The notes under the pieces were generated by a model that made no database searches, was not told where the DNA came from, and saw nothing but the letters and a program-made list of their open reading frames with translations. A program made the position numbers and the translations under genes. From Collinsella sp. (GTDB lineage Bacteria > Actinomycetota > Coriobacteriia > Coriobacteriales > Coriobacteriaceae), in the NCBI GenBank assembly GCA_018368345.1, contig JAGZEK010000001.1, positions 237,294 through 301,293 of the forward strand: DNA of 64,000 nucleotides. The letters are read 5' to 3'. Shown here piece after piece: positions 24,517 through 33,131 of this stretch; position 1 is the first letter of the stretch, and the number at the start of each line of letters is the position of its first letter.

Positions 24517-26547
24517 ATGAAAAGACTCCCCCGCCTTGCGTTAGCCGCCGCGTTGTTTGCCGGCTCGCTCGCAGGCATCCCAAGCCTCGCTTTCGCGGGG
24601 AACCTGCCCGCCGCTATTGACGGCTCCGTGGCCGTCATGCACACCAACGATATCCACGGCAGCTACAAGTACAGCTACAACGCAAGCAAGGGCACCGGCA
24701 CTGTGGGCTTTGACGGACTGGCGGTTCTCTATAGCGCCCAAAGCAGCGCCCCCGATCTTTTGCTCGATGCGGGCGATACCTTCCACGGGCAGTCCTTTGC
24801 CACCATGAGCGAGGGCAAGAGCATCGCCGAGCTCATGGACACCTTCTACGCCGACGGCTACGATGCGACCACACCGGGCAACCACGACTGGAGCTATGGC
24901 GCAGACAAGCTCCGCACCATGACCGGCTACAGCACCACCGGCACGCCCTTCGCCATGCTCTGCGCGAACGCGAAGTCTACGAGCGGCGTATGGAGCTCGA
25001 GCATCACCAGGACACTCAACCGCACTTGGAAGGACGACGAGGGCAGTTCCACGTTTGATTACAAGATTAAGGTCGGTGTCGTCGGAGCCATGGATGAGTC
25101 GCTGGGCTCCTCGCTGCGCGCGGACCTGATCGAGGGCACGTCGTTCTCGGGTGCGGTGGACGCCATCAATGCCGAGGCCAAGCGACTGCGCGAGGACGAG
25201 GGCTGCAACGTTATCGTCTGCATTGCGCACACGCTCAACGCTAAGCCCTTTGCCGCACGGCTCGCCGGCGTCGATGCCCTGGTCGCAGGCCACGAACACA
25301 TCAACCTTAACGAGAAGGTGACGGGAGCCGACGGCAAGACAATCCACGTTGTCGAGGCGGGCAGCGCCTTTGCCGAAGTGGGACTGCTTTCCGTCCCCTA
25401 CGAGTACGACACCAAGGGCACCGAAAGCACCGACGATGACACGGTGGCAGTATACGCAGACAAAAGCGACGAGAAGCTCTATACCGCCAAGGATGTAAAC
25501 GTTCTTTTGACCGATCCCAACAAGGGCTCCACCTATCAGAGCATCCTTGATGAGGTCCACGACAACAAGATCAAGCCGCTCGACGATGCCTTTAGCGCCG
25601 CATCGAGCGAGGTGATCGGCACGAGCTCTACCAATTATTTCTACGGCGAGAACGCATCTGGCACGCACGGCTGGGAAATGGTGCGCACCACCGATTTCCG
25701 CCCTAGCAAGGAGGGCGACACCACCAAGGCCCAGACCATCGGCCATGTGATCTGCGGCTCCTATCTTGACCTGACGGGCGCAGACCTTGCCATCGAGAAC
25801 GCGGGTGGCATCCGCGGCGGCATCGCTGCAGGCGATGTGACCGCAGGCAACGTCATCGCTATCTCGCCCTACGGCAACACCGTGGAGACCTGGACCATGA
25901 CCGGTGCGGACTTCCTGGCAGCGCTCGAGCACTCGCTGCAGATCAGCGACGAGTGCAATCACAGCTACGAGCTTCAGCAAGCCTACGTAGCGGCCGGCCA
26001 CACCGAGCAGGAGGCGCAAGACATGTACAAGTGGCGCGACGACTCCGGCAGCGTCCTTTCCTTCGGCGGAATCAACGTGACAATCGATTGGACGCAGCCC
26101 GAAGGCAAGCGCATCGTGAGCGCCACGCTCACCAAGGATGGCAGCACGCTCGACCCCGCCAAGACCTACACCGTCGCCACCAACAACTACATCATCACCA
26201 ACACAACCGACTTCCCCACCTTCGCAAACGCCACCAAGCACACCGAGTGGGGTACCTGCGAGTCAGCGCTAAGGGCGCTAATTGGGCAGAACGGCTGGGA
26301 GAGCAAGATGGCCTCGCTCGCGGGCACCATCAGCTTTGGCTCCGCTGCCGTGGACCCCACGCCCACACCGGCCCCGACGCCTGAACCCTCGCCTAAGACG
26401 GACGCGACGACCACGAAGGTCATCACCAAGAAGACGACCGGCAAGCTCGCCGCAACGGGAGACCGCACGCTAGCCGTGATCGGCGCATGCCTCATCGGCG
26501 GTATCGTCATCATCATTCTCGGCATTATCTGGAAGCGTCGACGCTAA
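24517..26547 (+). CDS. Surface-anchored 5'-nucleotidase / 2',3'-cyclic phosphodiesterase
   Basis: This is a 676-residue exported protein of the UshA/CpdB family. A signal peptide occupies residues 1-27 (cut after AFA). The metallophosphoesterase domain has HTNDIHG, DAGDTFHG, GNHDW and GHEH. The C-terminal 5'-nucleotidase domain contains NAGGIRGG and ISPYGN. A Pro/Thr-rich spacer leads to LAATGD, a hydrophobic helix and KRRR, which is a sortase-type anchor of the LAxTG form seen in Actinobacteria. It would hydrolyse external nucleotides at the cell surface for uptake of nucleosides and phosphate. A perfect terminator follows. Confidence 0.9.
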   Translation: MKRLPRLALAAALFAGSLAGIPSLAFAGNLPAAIDGSVAVMHTNDIHGSYKYSYNASKGTGTVGFDGLAVLYSAQSSAPDLLLDAGDTFHGQSFATMSEGKSIAELMDTFYADGYDATTPGNHDWSYGADKLRTMTGYSTTGTPFAMLCANAKSTSGVWSSSITRTLNRTWKDDEGSSTFDYKIKVGVVGAMDESLGSSLRADLIEGTSFSGAVDAINAEAKRLREDEGCNVIVCIAHTLNAKPFAARLAGVDALVAGHEHINLNEKVTGADGKTIHVVEAGSAFAEVGLLSVPYEYDTKGTESTDDDTVAVYADKSDEKLYTAKDVNVLLTDPNKGSTYQSILDEVHDNKIKPLDDAFSAASSEVIGTSSTNYFYGENASGTHGWEMVRTTDFRPSKEGDTTKAQTIGHVICGSYLDLTGADLAIENAGGIRGGIAAGDVTAGNVIAISPYGNTVETWTMTGADFLAALEHSLQISDECNHSYELQQAYVAAGHTEQEAQDMYKWRDDSGSVLSFGGINVTIDWTQPEGKRIVSATLTKDGSTLDPAKTYTVATNNYIITNTTDFPTFANATKHTEWGTCESALRALIGQNGWESKMASLAGTISFGSAAVDPTPTPAPTPEPSPKTDATTTKVITKKTTGKLAATGDRTLAVIGACLIGGIVIIILGIIWKRRR

Positions 26548-26603
26548 GCTACACCGCCGGGCCTTGCAGCCCCGCCGCGTAAACCTTATATCGAGCACAG
26601 AAG

Positions 26604-26637
26604 CCCGTCCGAATTTGATCGGACGGGCTTCTTGGTG
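26604..26637 (+). terminator. Terminator after the nucleotidase gene
   Basis: AAGCCCGTCCGA pairs with TCGGACGGGCTT across ATTTGA, followed by CTTGG. Confidence 0.85.
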
Positions 26638-26675
26638 GGTATCATGGTTGGATGATCATGAGGAGGTTTCCCTAC

Positions 26676-27443
26676 ATGGAATTGTTTGAGCCAATTCTTC
26701 ATTTCTTTGCACAACGATGGGTCCACAACATCATCTGGGCCGGTATCTTGGCCATCGGCACCGCCGTTGCCGCCAAAATCGCGTCCAAGACCCTGCACCA
26801 CCTGCTTAACCGCGATGATAACCCGCTCCCAGCATCGAGCATCTTCATCAACATCGCGCGCGCCGTCATCTGGATGATCGGCGGCAGCTTTATCCTCGAC
26901 AACTGTTTTGGCATCAACGCAAACGCCCTCGTCGCCGCTCTTGGCGTCGGCGGCATCGCCATCTCGCTCGGCTTTCAGGACACGCTGTCGAACCTTATCG
27001 GCGGTATGCAGGTGACCTTTATGGGCATCATCAAGCCCGGCGACAATATCGAGGTCGGCGGCGTGTCGGGCGTGGTCCAAGACATCACCTGGCGCCACAC
27101 GACCATCGAGGATGCCTGCGGGGAGACCATCATTGTGCCCAACTCCAACATCTCCAAGAACACGCTCGTGCATCTGATGCCCTTTGGGCGCGTGGCCGTG
27201 CCCGTTGCCGTAAAGGACACGTCTAAGTGGGCCTCGCTGGACGCGCTGGCAGATGAGCTTACCGACGCCACCAAGGCCGCGGTGCTTCCCATCTCTGGCT
27301 TTGACAAGGAGCCGTACGTGCTCTTTAGCGAGATCGGCGACTTTGGCGTCAAGGGCAAAATCATCTTTATCGTCAGCGACGATAGCACCACCTTCACGGC
27401 AGCCGACGCCTGCATTCGTGCCATCGCCCCCATCATCGCCTAA
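26676..27443 (+). CDS. mscS: Small-conductance mechanosensitive channel, MscS family
   Basis: This is a 255-residue membrane protein with three N-terminal hydrophobic segments. The pore helix region is ALGVGGIAISLGFQDTLSNLIGGM, and the beta domain has the IIKPGDNIEVGGVSGVVQDITWRHTTI signature. Such channels release solutes under sudden osmotic down-shift. AGGAGG ten bases upstream selects the ATG at 26676. The protein is slightly shorter than E. coli MscS. A type B hairpin repeat overlaps the stop codon. Confidence 0.9.
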   Translation: MELFEPILHFFAQRWVHNIIWAGILAIGTAVAAKIASKTLHHLLNRDDNPLPASSIFINIARAVIWMIGGSFILDNCFGINANALVAALGVGGIAISLGFQDTLSNLIGGMQVTFMGIIKPGDNIEVGGVSGVVQDITWRHTTIEDACGETIIVPNSNISKNTLVHLMPFGRVAVPVAVKDTSKWASLDALADELTDATKAAVLPISGFDKEPYVLFSEIGDFGVKGKIIFIVSDDSTTFTAADACIRAIAPIIA

Positions 27444-27480
27444 ACTACCACAAAGGGGACAGGCACCTTTGTGGTAGTTT
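27442..27480 (+). repeat. Post-stop hairpin repeat with GGGACAGG core (type B, copy 1)
   Basis: AAACTACCACAAAG pairs perfectly with CTTTGTGGTAGTTT around GGGACAGGCAC. It starts inside the mscS stop codon and probably acts as its terminator. Confidence 0.85.
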
Positions 27481-27536
27481 CGCATCGTGGTACCATGGTT
27501 CATATCGTTGTTTAAACGACTAAGGGAGTAGACACC

Positions 27537-29453
27537 ATGGAAGAGGCCTATCGTCAAGCACGCAAGCGCGGCGAGCAGGGACGCCGTCGCGCCATCAGCC
27601 AAAGCGAGCACCCGTACCTTACGGACCTCGACAGCTTGGTTGCCCAGCTCCCCTTAGGTCAGCGAGAGAGCGTCGGCCTGCGGGATATTCCGCTCGAAAT
27701 GGTCGTCGGCACGGTTACCAAGGGCCGTCAGTCTGCCTTTTCGTGCAACTTTATGCCCCTGTTGCCATTTAGCACCGAGTTCGCCCGCAAGTGGTCCAAC
27801 CTCTACGACATCCAGGTGACCGAGGGCTATCGCGACCCCATCATCGTCACCGAGTTCATGCATCGGTTCTACGTCCAAGAGGGCAACAAGCGCGTCAGCG
27901 TCCTCAAATTCCTGGACGCCCCGACGGTTTCGGCCAAGGTCACCCGCCTCTACCCCGGAAAATGGGATTCCGTCGAAAGCCGCCTCTATGGCGAGTTCTG
28001 CGCGTTTTGGCGCGTCTGCCCCCTATACGAGATCGAGTTCTCGCGTGAGGGAAGCTACGAAACGCTCGCCAAGATGCTCGGTCAGAACCTTATCGAAAAA
28101 TGGCCGCAGAAAAAGGTCGACTACCTGCGCCACACCTTCCTGCTCTTTAAGCGCGCCTACCTGCGCGCCGGCGGCGACCATCTGGACATTACGCCCGCCG
28201 ACGCTATGCTCGTCTACCTCAATGTGTACAACCAGGACCGCCTGCTGGATACGCCGACGGATATCGTCGTAAACCGCCTATGCAAGATTTGGCGCGAGCT
28301 GGTCATTGCCGGTAAAAGCGACGAGGACAAGGTCGATCTTGTCGAGGCACCGAGTGTCGATGAGGAAGAGGCGCCCGCCAAGTCCACCTCCGGCGTGCTC
28401 AACTTCTTTATGGGCAAGACCGTCTACTCGGTGGCCAGCCCCCTGCGCATCGCCTTTATCCATGAGTTCCCCTGTGCGACGTCGAGCTGGGACAGCCTGC
28501 ACGACCAAGGGCGTCAGTATCTCGATGAGCACTTTGGCGGTATCGTGCGCACCGAGGCGTTCGAGGACTGTCATAATCCGGATGTGTTCTACGCCGCCGT
28601 GGAAACGGCTGTCAAACATGGAGCTAACGTCATCTTCTCGACCTCGCACCGCCTGATGGAATACACGCTCAGAGCTGCCGTTGAGTATCCCCAGATTCGG
28701 TTCCTTAACTGCTCTATCGGCCTTCCCCACCAAAGCGTCCGTTCGTACTTTGGCAAGATGTACGAGGCCAAGTTCCTCCTGGGCGCCCTTGCCGCCAGCA
28801 TGGCGGACAACCACCGCATCGGCTACCACGCGTCGGTCTTCGCCTCGGGCGCACTTAGCGAGATCAACGCTTTTGCGATTGGCGCCTCGCTGCTCGACCC
28901 CCGTGCGCAAATTATCCTGACCTGGGGTGATGTGCCCGCTGGAGGTCTCGCCGAGGCCATGTGCCGCGAAGGCGTGAGCGTCATGACCGGCGCCGACATG
29001 TCCAAGTCTCTGGAAGACCCCACCGCCTACGGACTCCACCGCCTAGTCGACGGCAAAGTCGCCGGCATCGCCATGCCCGTATGGAACTGGGGCCGTTACT
29101 ACGAACTTATCGTTCGCAGCCTTCTGCACGGCACGTGGGACGAGACCAGCGACGACAACCAAGTGCGCGCCGTCAACTACTGGTACGGCATGAGCTCCGG
29201 CGTTATCGACATCCGTTACGCTCCGGGCCTACCCTACCAGACGCGCAAACTCGTGCAGTTGCTCCGCAACGGCATTGTCGAGGGCTCCATCAACCCCTTT
29301 GGCGGCGAGCTCCACAGCCAGAACGGCGTGGTGCAGATCGAGGGCTTTCCCCCGCTGCCGAGCACGCAAATTGTCGAGATGGACTGGCTGGCCGACAACG
29401 TGGTGGGCACGATACCGCAGCCCAACAATGAGCCGAAAGTCCGCGCCCTATGA
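27537..29453 (+). CDS. Cytosolic BMP-family (Med/PnrA-like) ligand-binding protein with ParB-like N-terminal region
   Basis: This is a 638-residue protein with no signal peptide or lipobox. Residues 90-130 (VTEGYRDPIIVTEFMHRFYV, then QEGNKRVSVLKFL) look like the ParB/sulfiredoxin nucleotide-binding motif. An acidic linker near 265-290 separates it from a basic membrane protein (BMP) domain (about 300-600), which in other proteins binds nucleosides as part of ABC importers. A cytosolic location suggests a sensor role, as in B. subtilis Med, rather than import. It overlaps the next gene by four bases (ATGA) and probably works with it. Function of the fused form is unknown. Confidence 0.75.
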   Translation: MEEAYRQARKRGEQGRRRAISQSEHPYLTDLDSLVAQLPLGQRESVGLRDIPLEMVVGTVTKGRQSAFSCNFMPLLPFSTEFARKWSNLYDIQVTEGYRDPIIVTEFMHRFYVQEGNKRVSVLKFLDAPTVSAKVTRLYPGKWDSVESRLYGEFCAFWRVCPLYEIEFSREGSYETLAKMLGQNLIEKWPQKKVDYLRHTFLLFKRAYLRAGGDHLDITPADAMLVYLNVYNQDRLLDTPTDIVVNRLCKIWRELVIAGKSDEDKVDLVEAPSVDEEEAPAKSTSGVLNFFMGKTVYSVASPLRIAFIHEFPCATSSWDSLHDQGRQYLDEHFGGIVRTEAFEDCHNPDVFYAAVETAVKHGANVIFSTSHRLMEYTLRAAVEYPQIRFLNCSIGLPHQSVRSYFGKMYEAKFLLGALAASMADNHRIGYHASVFASGALSEINAFAIGASLLDPRAQIILTWGDVPAGGLAEAMCREGVSVMTGADMSKSLEDPTAYGLHRLVDGKVAGIAMPVWNWGRYYELIVRSLLHGTWDETSDDNQVRAVNYWYGMSSGVIDIRYAPGLPYQTRKLVQLLRNGIVEGSINPFGGELHSQNGVVQIEGFPPLPSTQIVEMDWLADNVVGTIPQPNNEPKVRAL

Positions 29454-30160
29454 AGATCCTTGCCATAGCCGATACCGAAGAACGATGCCTTTGGGAGTGC
29501 TTTCGCAAGGAACGCTTTGAGGGTGTCGACCTGATTTTGTCCGCCGGCGATCTGGACCCGGACTATCTTGAGTTTTTGGTCACCGTCATCAACAAACCGC
29601 TCATCTACGTTCGCGGCAACCACGACGACCGCTACGCACGTCATGCACCGGGCGGATGTATCTGCGTGGAAGACAGCGTGTACACGTACCGAGGGATTCG
29701 CATTGCGGGCCTTGGCGGGTCCATGCGTTATCGCGACGGCGCCAACATGTACACCGAACGCGAGATGTCCAAGCGCATGCGTAAGCTGTCGCGTAAGGTT
29801 AGGATGGTCGGCGGGTGCGACATTCTGCTTACCCATGCACCCGCCGCCGGTATGGGTGATCTGGATGATCTGCCGCATCGAGGGTTTGAGTGCTTTAACA
29901 CGGCGCTTGAGTCCTGGGGGGCCGACTACATGGTGCATGGGCATGTACACCAAAGCTACGGTTACGCTTTTCAGCGCGAGCGGCAGCATGTGTGTGGAAC
30001 GACGATCATCAACGCCTGCGGCTACACGCAGTTTGAGCTCGACCAGACGCGCTACCCCATCCGTGGCTGGCAGGCAGCCTGGCTCAACTCGCAAACCATG
30101 CGCCGCGAGCTCAAGCGCCACGAGGCCATCGAGTCCTCAACCGCCAGAACACCCTGGTAA
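29450..30160 (+). CDS. Calcineurin-type metallophosphoesterase
   Basis: This is a 236-residue cytosolic protein with SAGDLD, VRGNHDD, THAPA and VHGHVH, the metal-binding motifs of the family, in the right order. The opening MKILAIADTEER replaces the usual D-x-H with D-x-E, so one metal ligand may be altered. It overlaps the preceding BMP-domain gene by ATGA, indicating coupled translation. The substrate is unknown. Confidence 0.85.
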   Translation: MKILAIADTEERCLWECFRKERFEGVDLILSAGDLDPDYLEFLVTVINKPLIYVRGNHDDRYARHAPGGCICVEDSVYTYRGIRIAGLGGSMRYRDGANMYTEREMSKRMRKLSRKVRMVGGCDILLTHAPAAGMGDLDDLPHRGFECFNTALESWGADYMVHGHVHQSYGYAFQRERQHVCGTTIINACGYTQFELDQTRYPIRGWQAAWLNSQTMRRELKRHEAIESSTARTPW

Positions 30161-30197
30161 CCACCACAAAGGTGCCTGTCCCCTTCGTGTTGGTTTT
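30159..30197 (+). repeat. Post-stop hairpin repeat (type B, copy 2, core inverted)
   Basis: AACCACCACAAAG pairs with CTTCGTGTTGGTT (with wobble) around GTGCCTGTCCC. It overlaps the stop codon of the phosphoesterase. Confidence 0.8.
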
Positions 30198-30208
30198 GGC
30201 CCGAGATA

Positions 30209-30251
30209 GCAAGAAACCCGGTCCTGCACGAGGCAGAACCGGGTTTCTTTA
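30209..30251. terminator. Bidirectional terminator between phosphoesterase and rplA
   Basis: AAGAAACCCGGTTCTGC-type pairing: AGAAACCCGGT with ACCGGGTTTCT around an inner CTGC/GCAG stem, with T-runs on both strands. Confidence 0.88.
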
Positions 30252-30286
30252 GCAATGCTTGCTTTGCTCAGGCAGTAAACTACCAG

Positions 30287-30994
30287 TTACTCAGCCAGGA
30301 AGTCACGCTGGACAGCGGGATCGACCTTGACGCCAGGGCCCATGGTGGAAGACACGGAGATGGACTTGACGTACTTGCCCTTAGCAGAAGAGGGCTTGAC
30401 GCGCAGGATCTCGGTGTACAGGGCAGCGTAGTTCTCAACGAGCTGCTGCTCAGAGAAAGACTTCTTGCCCAGGGGCACGTGGCAGATGCCGTAGCGGTCG
30501 GCGCGGTACTCAACGCGGCCAGCCTTGAGCTCGGAGACCATCTTGGCGACGTCCATGGTCACGGTGCCGAGCTTGGGGTTCGGCATGAGGCCACGGGGAC
30601 CAAGGATCTTACCGATGCGGCCAACCTTGGCCATCATGTTCGGCGTAGCGATAGCGGCGTCGAAGTTGATCTCGCCCTTCTGGATCTGGGCGACGAGCTC
30701 GTCGGAACCGATGATGTCGGCGCCGGCAGCCTCGGCCTCGCGGGCCTTCTCGCCCTCGGCGAAGACAGCAACACGAACGGTCTTGCCGGTGCCGTGAGGC
30801 AGGGAGATGGAACCACGGATGTTCTGGTCAGCCTTACGAGTATCGATGCCCAGACGGAAGTGGGCCTCGACGGTCTCGTCGAACTTGGCGGTGTCGAGCT
30901 CCTTGATGAGCTTGGCAGCCTGAAGGGGGGTGTAGAGCGTGGCGCGGTCGATCTTCTCGGCAGCGGCGTTATAGCTCTTACCATGCTTAGCCAT
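30287..30994 (-). CDS. rplA: Ribosomal protein L1
   Basis: This 235-residue protein starts MAKHGKSYNAAAEKID and matches L1 throughout (FDETVEAHFRLGIDTRKADQ, GPRGLMPNPKLGTVT). L1 binds the 23S rRNA stalk base and often represses its own operon by binding mRNA. The ATG at 30994 is used because AGGAGG is eight bases in front of it; the in-frame ATG at 31000 is too close. It follows rplK, as in most bacteria. Confidence 0.97.
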   Translation of the reverse strand: MAKHGKSYNAAAEKIDRATLYTPLQAAKLIKELDTAKFDETVEAHFRLGIDTRKADQNIRGSISLPHGTGKTVRVAVFAEGEKAREAEAAGADIIGSDELVAQIQKGEINFDAAIATPNMMAKVGRIGKILGPRGLMPNPKLGTVTMDVAKMVSELKAGRVEYRADRYGICHVPLGKKSFSEQQLVENYAALYTEILRVKPSSAKGKYVKSISVSSTMGPGVKVDPAVQRDFLAE

Positions 30995-31111
30995 GTGCAT
31001 TACCTCCTGTGGTTAAACGGGCGTGAGCCCTCCCACATCGTATCGTGTGCCCTATTGCACACATATAACGGGCGCCCCGGTCGGAGCACCCGTCATTACC
31101 TAAAGAAATCG

Positions 31112-31540
31112 CTACTCAGCGATGGTGACGCCCATGGAACGGGCGGTACCGGCGATGATCTTCTTGGCGGCGTCAATGTCGTTGGCATTGAGGTCCGGCA
31201 TCTTGATCTCGGCGATCTTGGTGAGCTGCTCCTGGGAGAGCTGACCGACCTTGTCGGCCTGGGGCTTAGCGGAACCAGACTTCAGGTTCAGCTCCTTCTT
31301 GATGAGGTGAGCCGCCGGCGGGGTCTTGGTGATGAAGGAGAAGGACTTATCCTCGTAGACAGAGATCTCAACGGGGATGATGTCGCCCTTCTTGTCCTGC
31401 GTCTCGGCGTTAAAAGCCTGGCAGAACTGCATGATGTTCACGCCAGCAGCGCCCAGGGCGGGGCCGACGGGAGGAGCGGGGTTAGCGGCACCAGCAGGAA
31501 TCTGGAGCTTAATGACGTTGGCAACCTTCTTCTCAGCCAT
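31112..31540 (-). CDS. rplK: Ribosomal protein L11
   Basis: This is a 142-residue protein with the L11 pattern (IKLQIPAGAANPAPPVGPALG, and KIAEIKMPDLNAND near the end). It binds the GTPase-associated region of 23S rRNA. The start at 31540 is the second of two nearby ATGs; AGGA is at the right distance from it. It lies between nusG and rplA in the normal order. Confidence 0.97.
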   Translation of the reverse strand: MAEKKVANVIKLQIPAGAANPAPPVGPALGAAGVNIMQFCQAFNAETQDKKGDIIPVEISVYEDKSFSFITKTPPAAHLIKKELNLKSGSAKPQADKVGQLSQEQLTKIAEIKMPDLNANDIDAAKKIIAGTARSMGVTIAE

Positions 31541-31660
31541 GGTCATTCCTTTCGAATCACGAGTGTGAAGTACTTGCTATATCGTAAGCACGCACGTGTT
31601 AGAAGCACTCCTGAGATGAGCAGTCACAGAAGAAGCACGCTCGCGCGAACGGACGAAAAC

Positions 31661-32197
31661 TTAAGCGATGACAGCGACCTGGTTAAAGTCGAGCTCGACC
31701 GGCGTCTCGCGGCCAAAGATCATCAGCGTGACCTTGAGCTTGCCAGCCTCGGTGTTAACCTCGGAGACCTTGCCATCAAAGTCGGTAAGCGGGCCATCGG
31801 TGACGCGGACGGACGTGCCGACCTGAATATCAACCGAGGTGCGCTTGGGCGAATCGCCCTTACCGGGACGACGAGTCATCTTGTTGTACTCGTCGCGGGA
31901 AAGCGGAGCGGGCTTGCCGTTGCCGCCCAGGAAACCGGTGACGCCGGGCGTGTTGCGAACGCACGTCCATGCATCGTCATCCATCTCCATGCGGACCAGG
32001 ACATAACCCGGGAAGATCTTGGAATCCTTGGTCTCGCGCTTGCCACCCTCTTTAATCTCGGTGACGCGCTCCATAGGAATCTCGATATCAAAGATACGGT
32101 CCTGCATGCCCATGGTCTCGATGCGATGTTCGAGATCGGACTTAACGCGGTTCTCGTATCCAGAGTAAGTGTGAACGACGTACCAACGCTTAGACAT
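31661..32197 (-). CDS. nusG: Transcription termination/antitermination factor NusG
   Basis: This is a 178-residue protein with the NGN domain (WYVVHTYSGYENRVKSDLEHRIE, YVLVRMEM, RNTPGVTGFLG) and the C-terminal KOW domain (VRVTDGPLTDFDGKVSEVN). It binds RNA polymerase and couples elongation with Rho or ribosomes. It starts four bases after the secE stop codon. Confidence 0.97.
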   Translation of the reverse strand: MSKRWYVVHTYSGYENRVKSDLEHRIETMGMQDRIFDIEIPMERVTEIKEGGKRETKDSKIFPGYVLVRMEMDDDAWTCVRNTPGVTGFLGGNGKPAPLSRDEYNKMTRRPGKGDSPKRTSVDIQVGTSVRVTDGPLTDFDGKVSEVNTEAGKLKVTLMIFGRETPVELDFNQVAVIA

Positions 32198-32200
32198 GGT

Positions 32201-32539
32201 TTAGCCCCTCAATCCAGAGAACAGAGCAAGAGCCTCGCCAAAGCCAGCATCGAGCAGAGCGATGACGACGCCGACGACGATCAGAGAAGCGCAAACGACG
32301 ACCGAGTAGTTCACGAGCTCCTTCTTATCGGGCCACGTGACACGCTTCATCTCGGACTTGACCGAAGCGAAATACTTCTTGGTGCGGGCGAAGAAACCAG
32401 GCTTCTCGTTCTTCTTGGACTTCGCAGCCTTCTCGTTCTTCTTGGCAACGGCCTTCTTGGCCTCAACCTTGGAGTTGGCGGCAGCGTTGTTGGCAGGTGC
32501 CGGCTGCTGTGCCTTCTTCTTGTTCTTCTTGTTGGCCAT
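32201..32539 (-). CDS. secE: Preprotein translocase subunit SecE
   Basis: This 112-residue protein has a Lys/Ala-rich N-terminal extension (MANKKNKKKAQQPAPANNAA, then further Lys-rich stretches), followed by the conserved YFASVKSEMKRVTWPDKKELVNYS segment and one transmembrane helix. SecE clamps SecY in the membrane. The extension is longer than in E. coli's single-helix relatives and is common in high-GC Gram-positive bacteria. Confidence 0.95.
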   Translation of the reverse strand: MANKKNKKKAQQPAPANNAAANSKVEAKKAVAKKNEKAAKSKKNEKPGFFARTKKYFASVKSEMKRVTWPDKKELVNYSVVVCASLIVVGVVIALLDAGFGEALALFSGLRG

Positions 32540-32615
32540 TTGGGTTACCTCCGCGCAATGCGCTTATACATGAGTAAACCGTAAGCCCCCAAGTGGGAGC
32601 TTACGGAATAATGAC

Positions 32616-32691
32616 TGGCACGCCAGGAAGGACTCGAACCCTCAACACTCGGTTTTGGAGACCGATGCTCTACCAATTGAACTACTGGCGT
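32616..32691 (-). tRNA. trnW: tRNA-Trp (CCA)
   Basis: Cloverleaf on the minus strand: acceptor ACGCCAG/CTGGCGT, anticodon loop CTCCAAA with anticodon CCA, T-loop GGTTCGAGTCC, encoded 3' CCA. It lies between rpmG and secE, as in many bacteria. Confidence 0.95.
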
Positions 32692-32704
32692 ATGTGACTA
32701 GAGA

Positions 32705-32854
32705 CTAGCGAGTCTCTTTGTGCAGCGTGTGGTGACGGCACCAGGGGCAATACTTCTTGATCTCCATACGATCAGGCATGGTCGACTTGTTCTTGGTGGT
32801 CGTATAGTTGCGGCGCTTGCACTCAGTGCACGCAAGAGTAACTAGAGTACGCAT
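32705..32854 (-). CDS. rpmG: Ribosomal protein L33
   Basis: This is a 49-residue protein: MRTLVTLACTECKRRNYTTT, then KNKSTMPDRMEIKKYCPWC and RHHTLHKETR. Two Cys pairs (CTEC and CPWC) form the zinc site of the Zn-binding L33 version. It is part of the 50S subunit. A GAAAGG ribosome site lies about ten bases before the start. It sits between tuf and the Trp tRNA. Confidence 0.95.
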   Translation of the reverse strand: MRTLVTLACTECKRRNYTTTKNKSTMPDRMEIKKYCPWCRHHTLHKETR

Positions 32855-32899
32855 GTATCCTGAACCTTTCATTTCCGCCCCGTACGGGCACGAGTTGTT

Positions 32900-32929
32900 A
32901 CTTTATCAGCTCCACGTAAGTGCTGTCAA
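32900..32929 (-). promoter_or_regulatory. Promoter of rpmG-trnW-secE-nusG
   Basis: On the minus strand, TTGACA (32929-32924) and TAAAGT (32905-32900) are separated by 18 bases, about 46 bases before the rpmG start. Confidence 0.75.
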
Positions 32930-33074
32930 TGAAAACCTCGAGTCAATTGGTTCTCGGTGGATCCATTCATATTTGGAACACATCAATGAAGCCATCGAGA
33001 GCTAATCGACGGTGCATCCAGGACCATTATCGATCCTCTCGACACCAGCAACGGCTCAATATCCATTGCAGAAA

Positions 33075-33106
33075 AGAACCCGGCACCCATATAAGTGCCG
33101 GGTTCT
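33075..33106 (-). terminator. Terminator after tuf
   Basis: AGAACCCGGCAC pairs perfectly with GTGCCGGGTTCT across eight bases, followed on the minus strand by TTTCTGC. Confidence 0.9.
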
Positions 33107-33131
33107 CTAAGTCAACTATCAGAGAGCTAAT

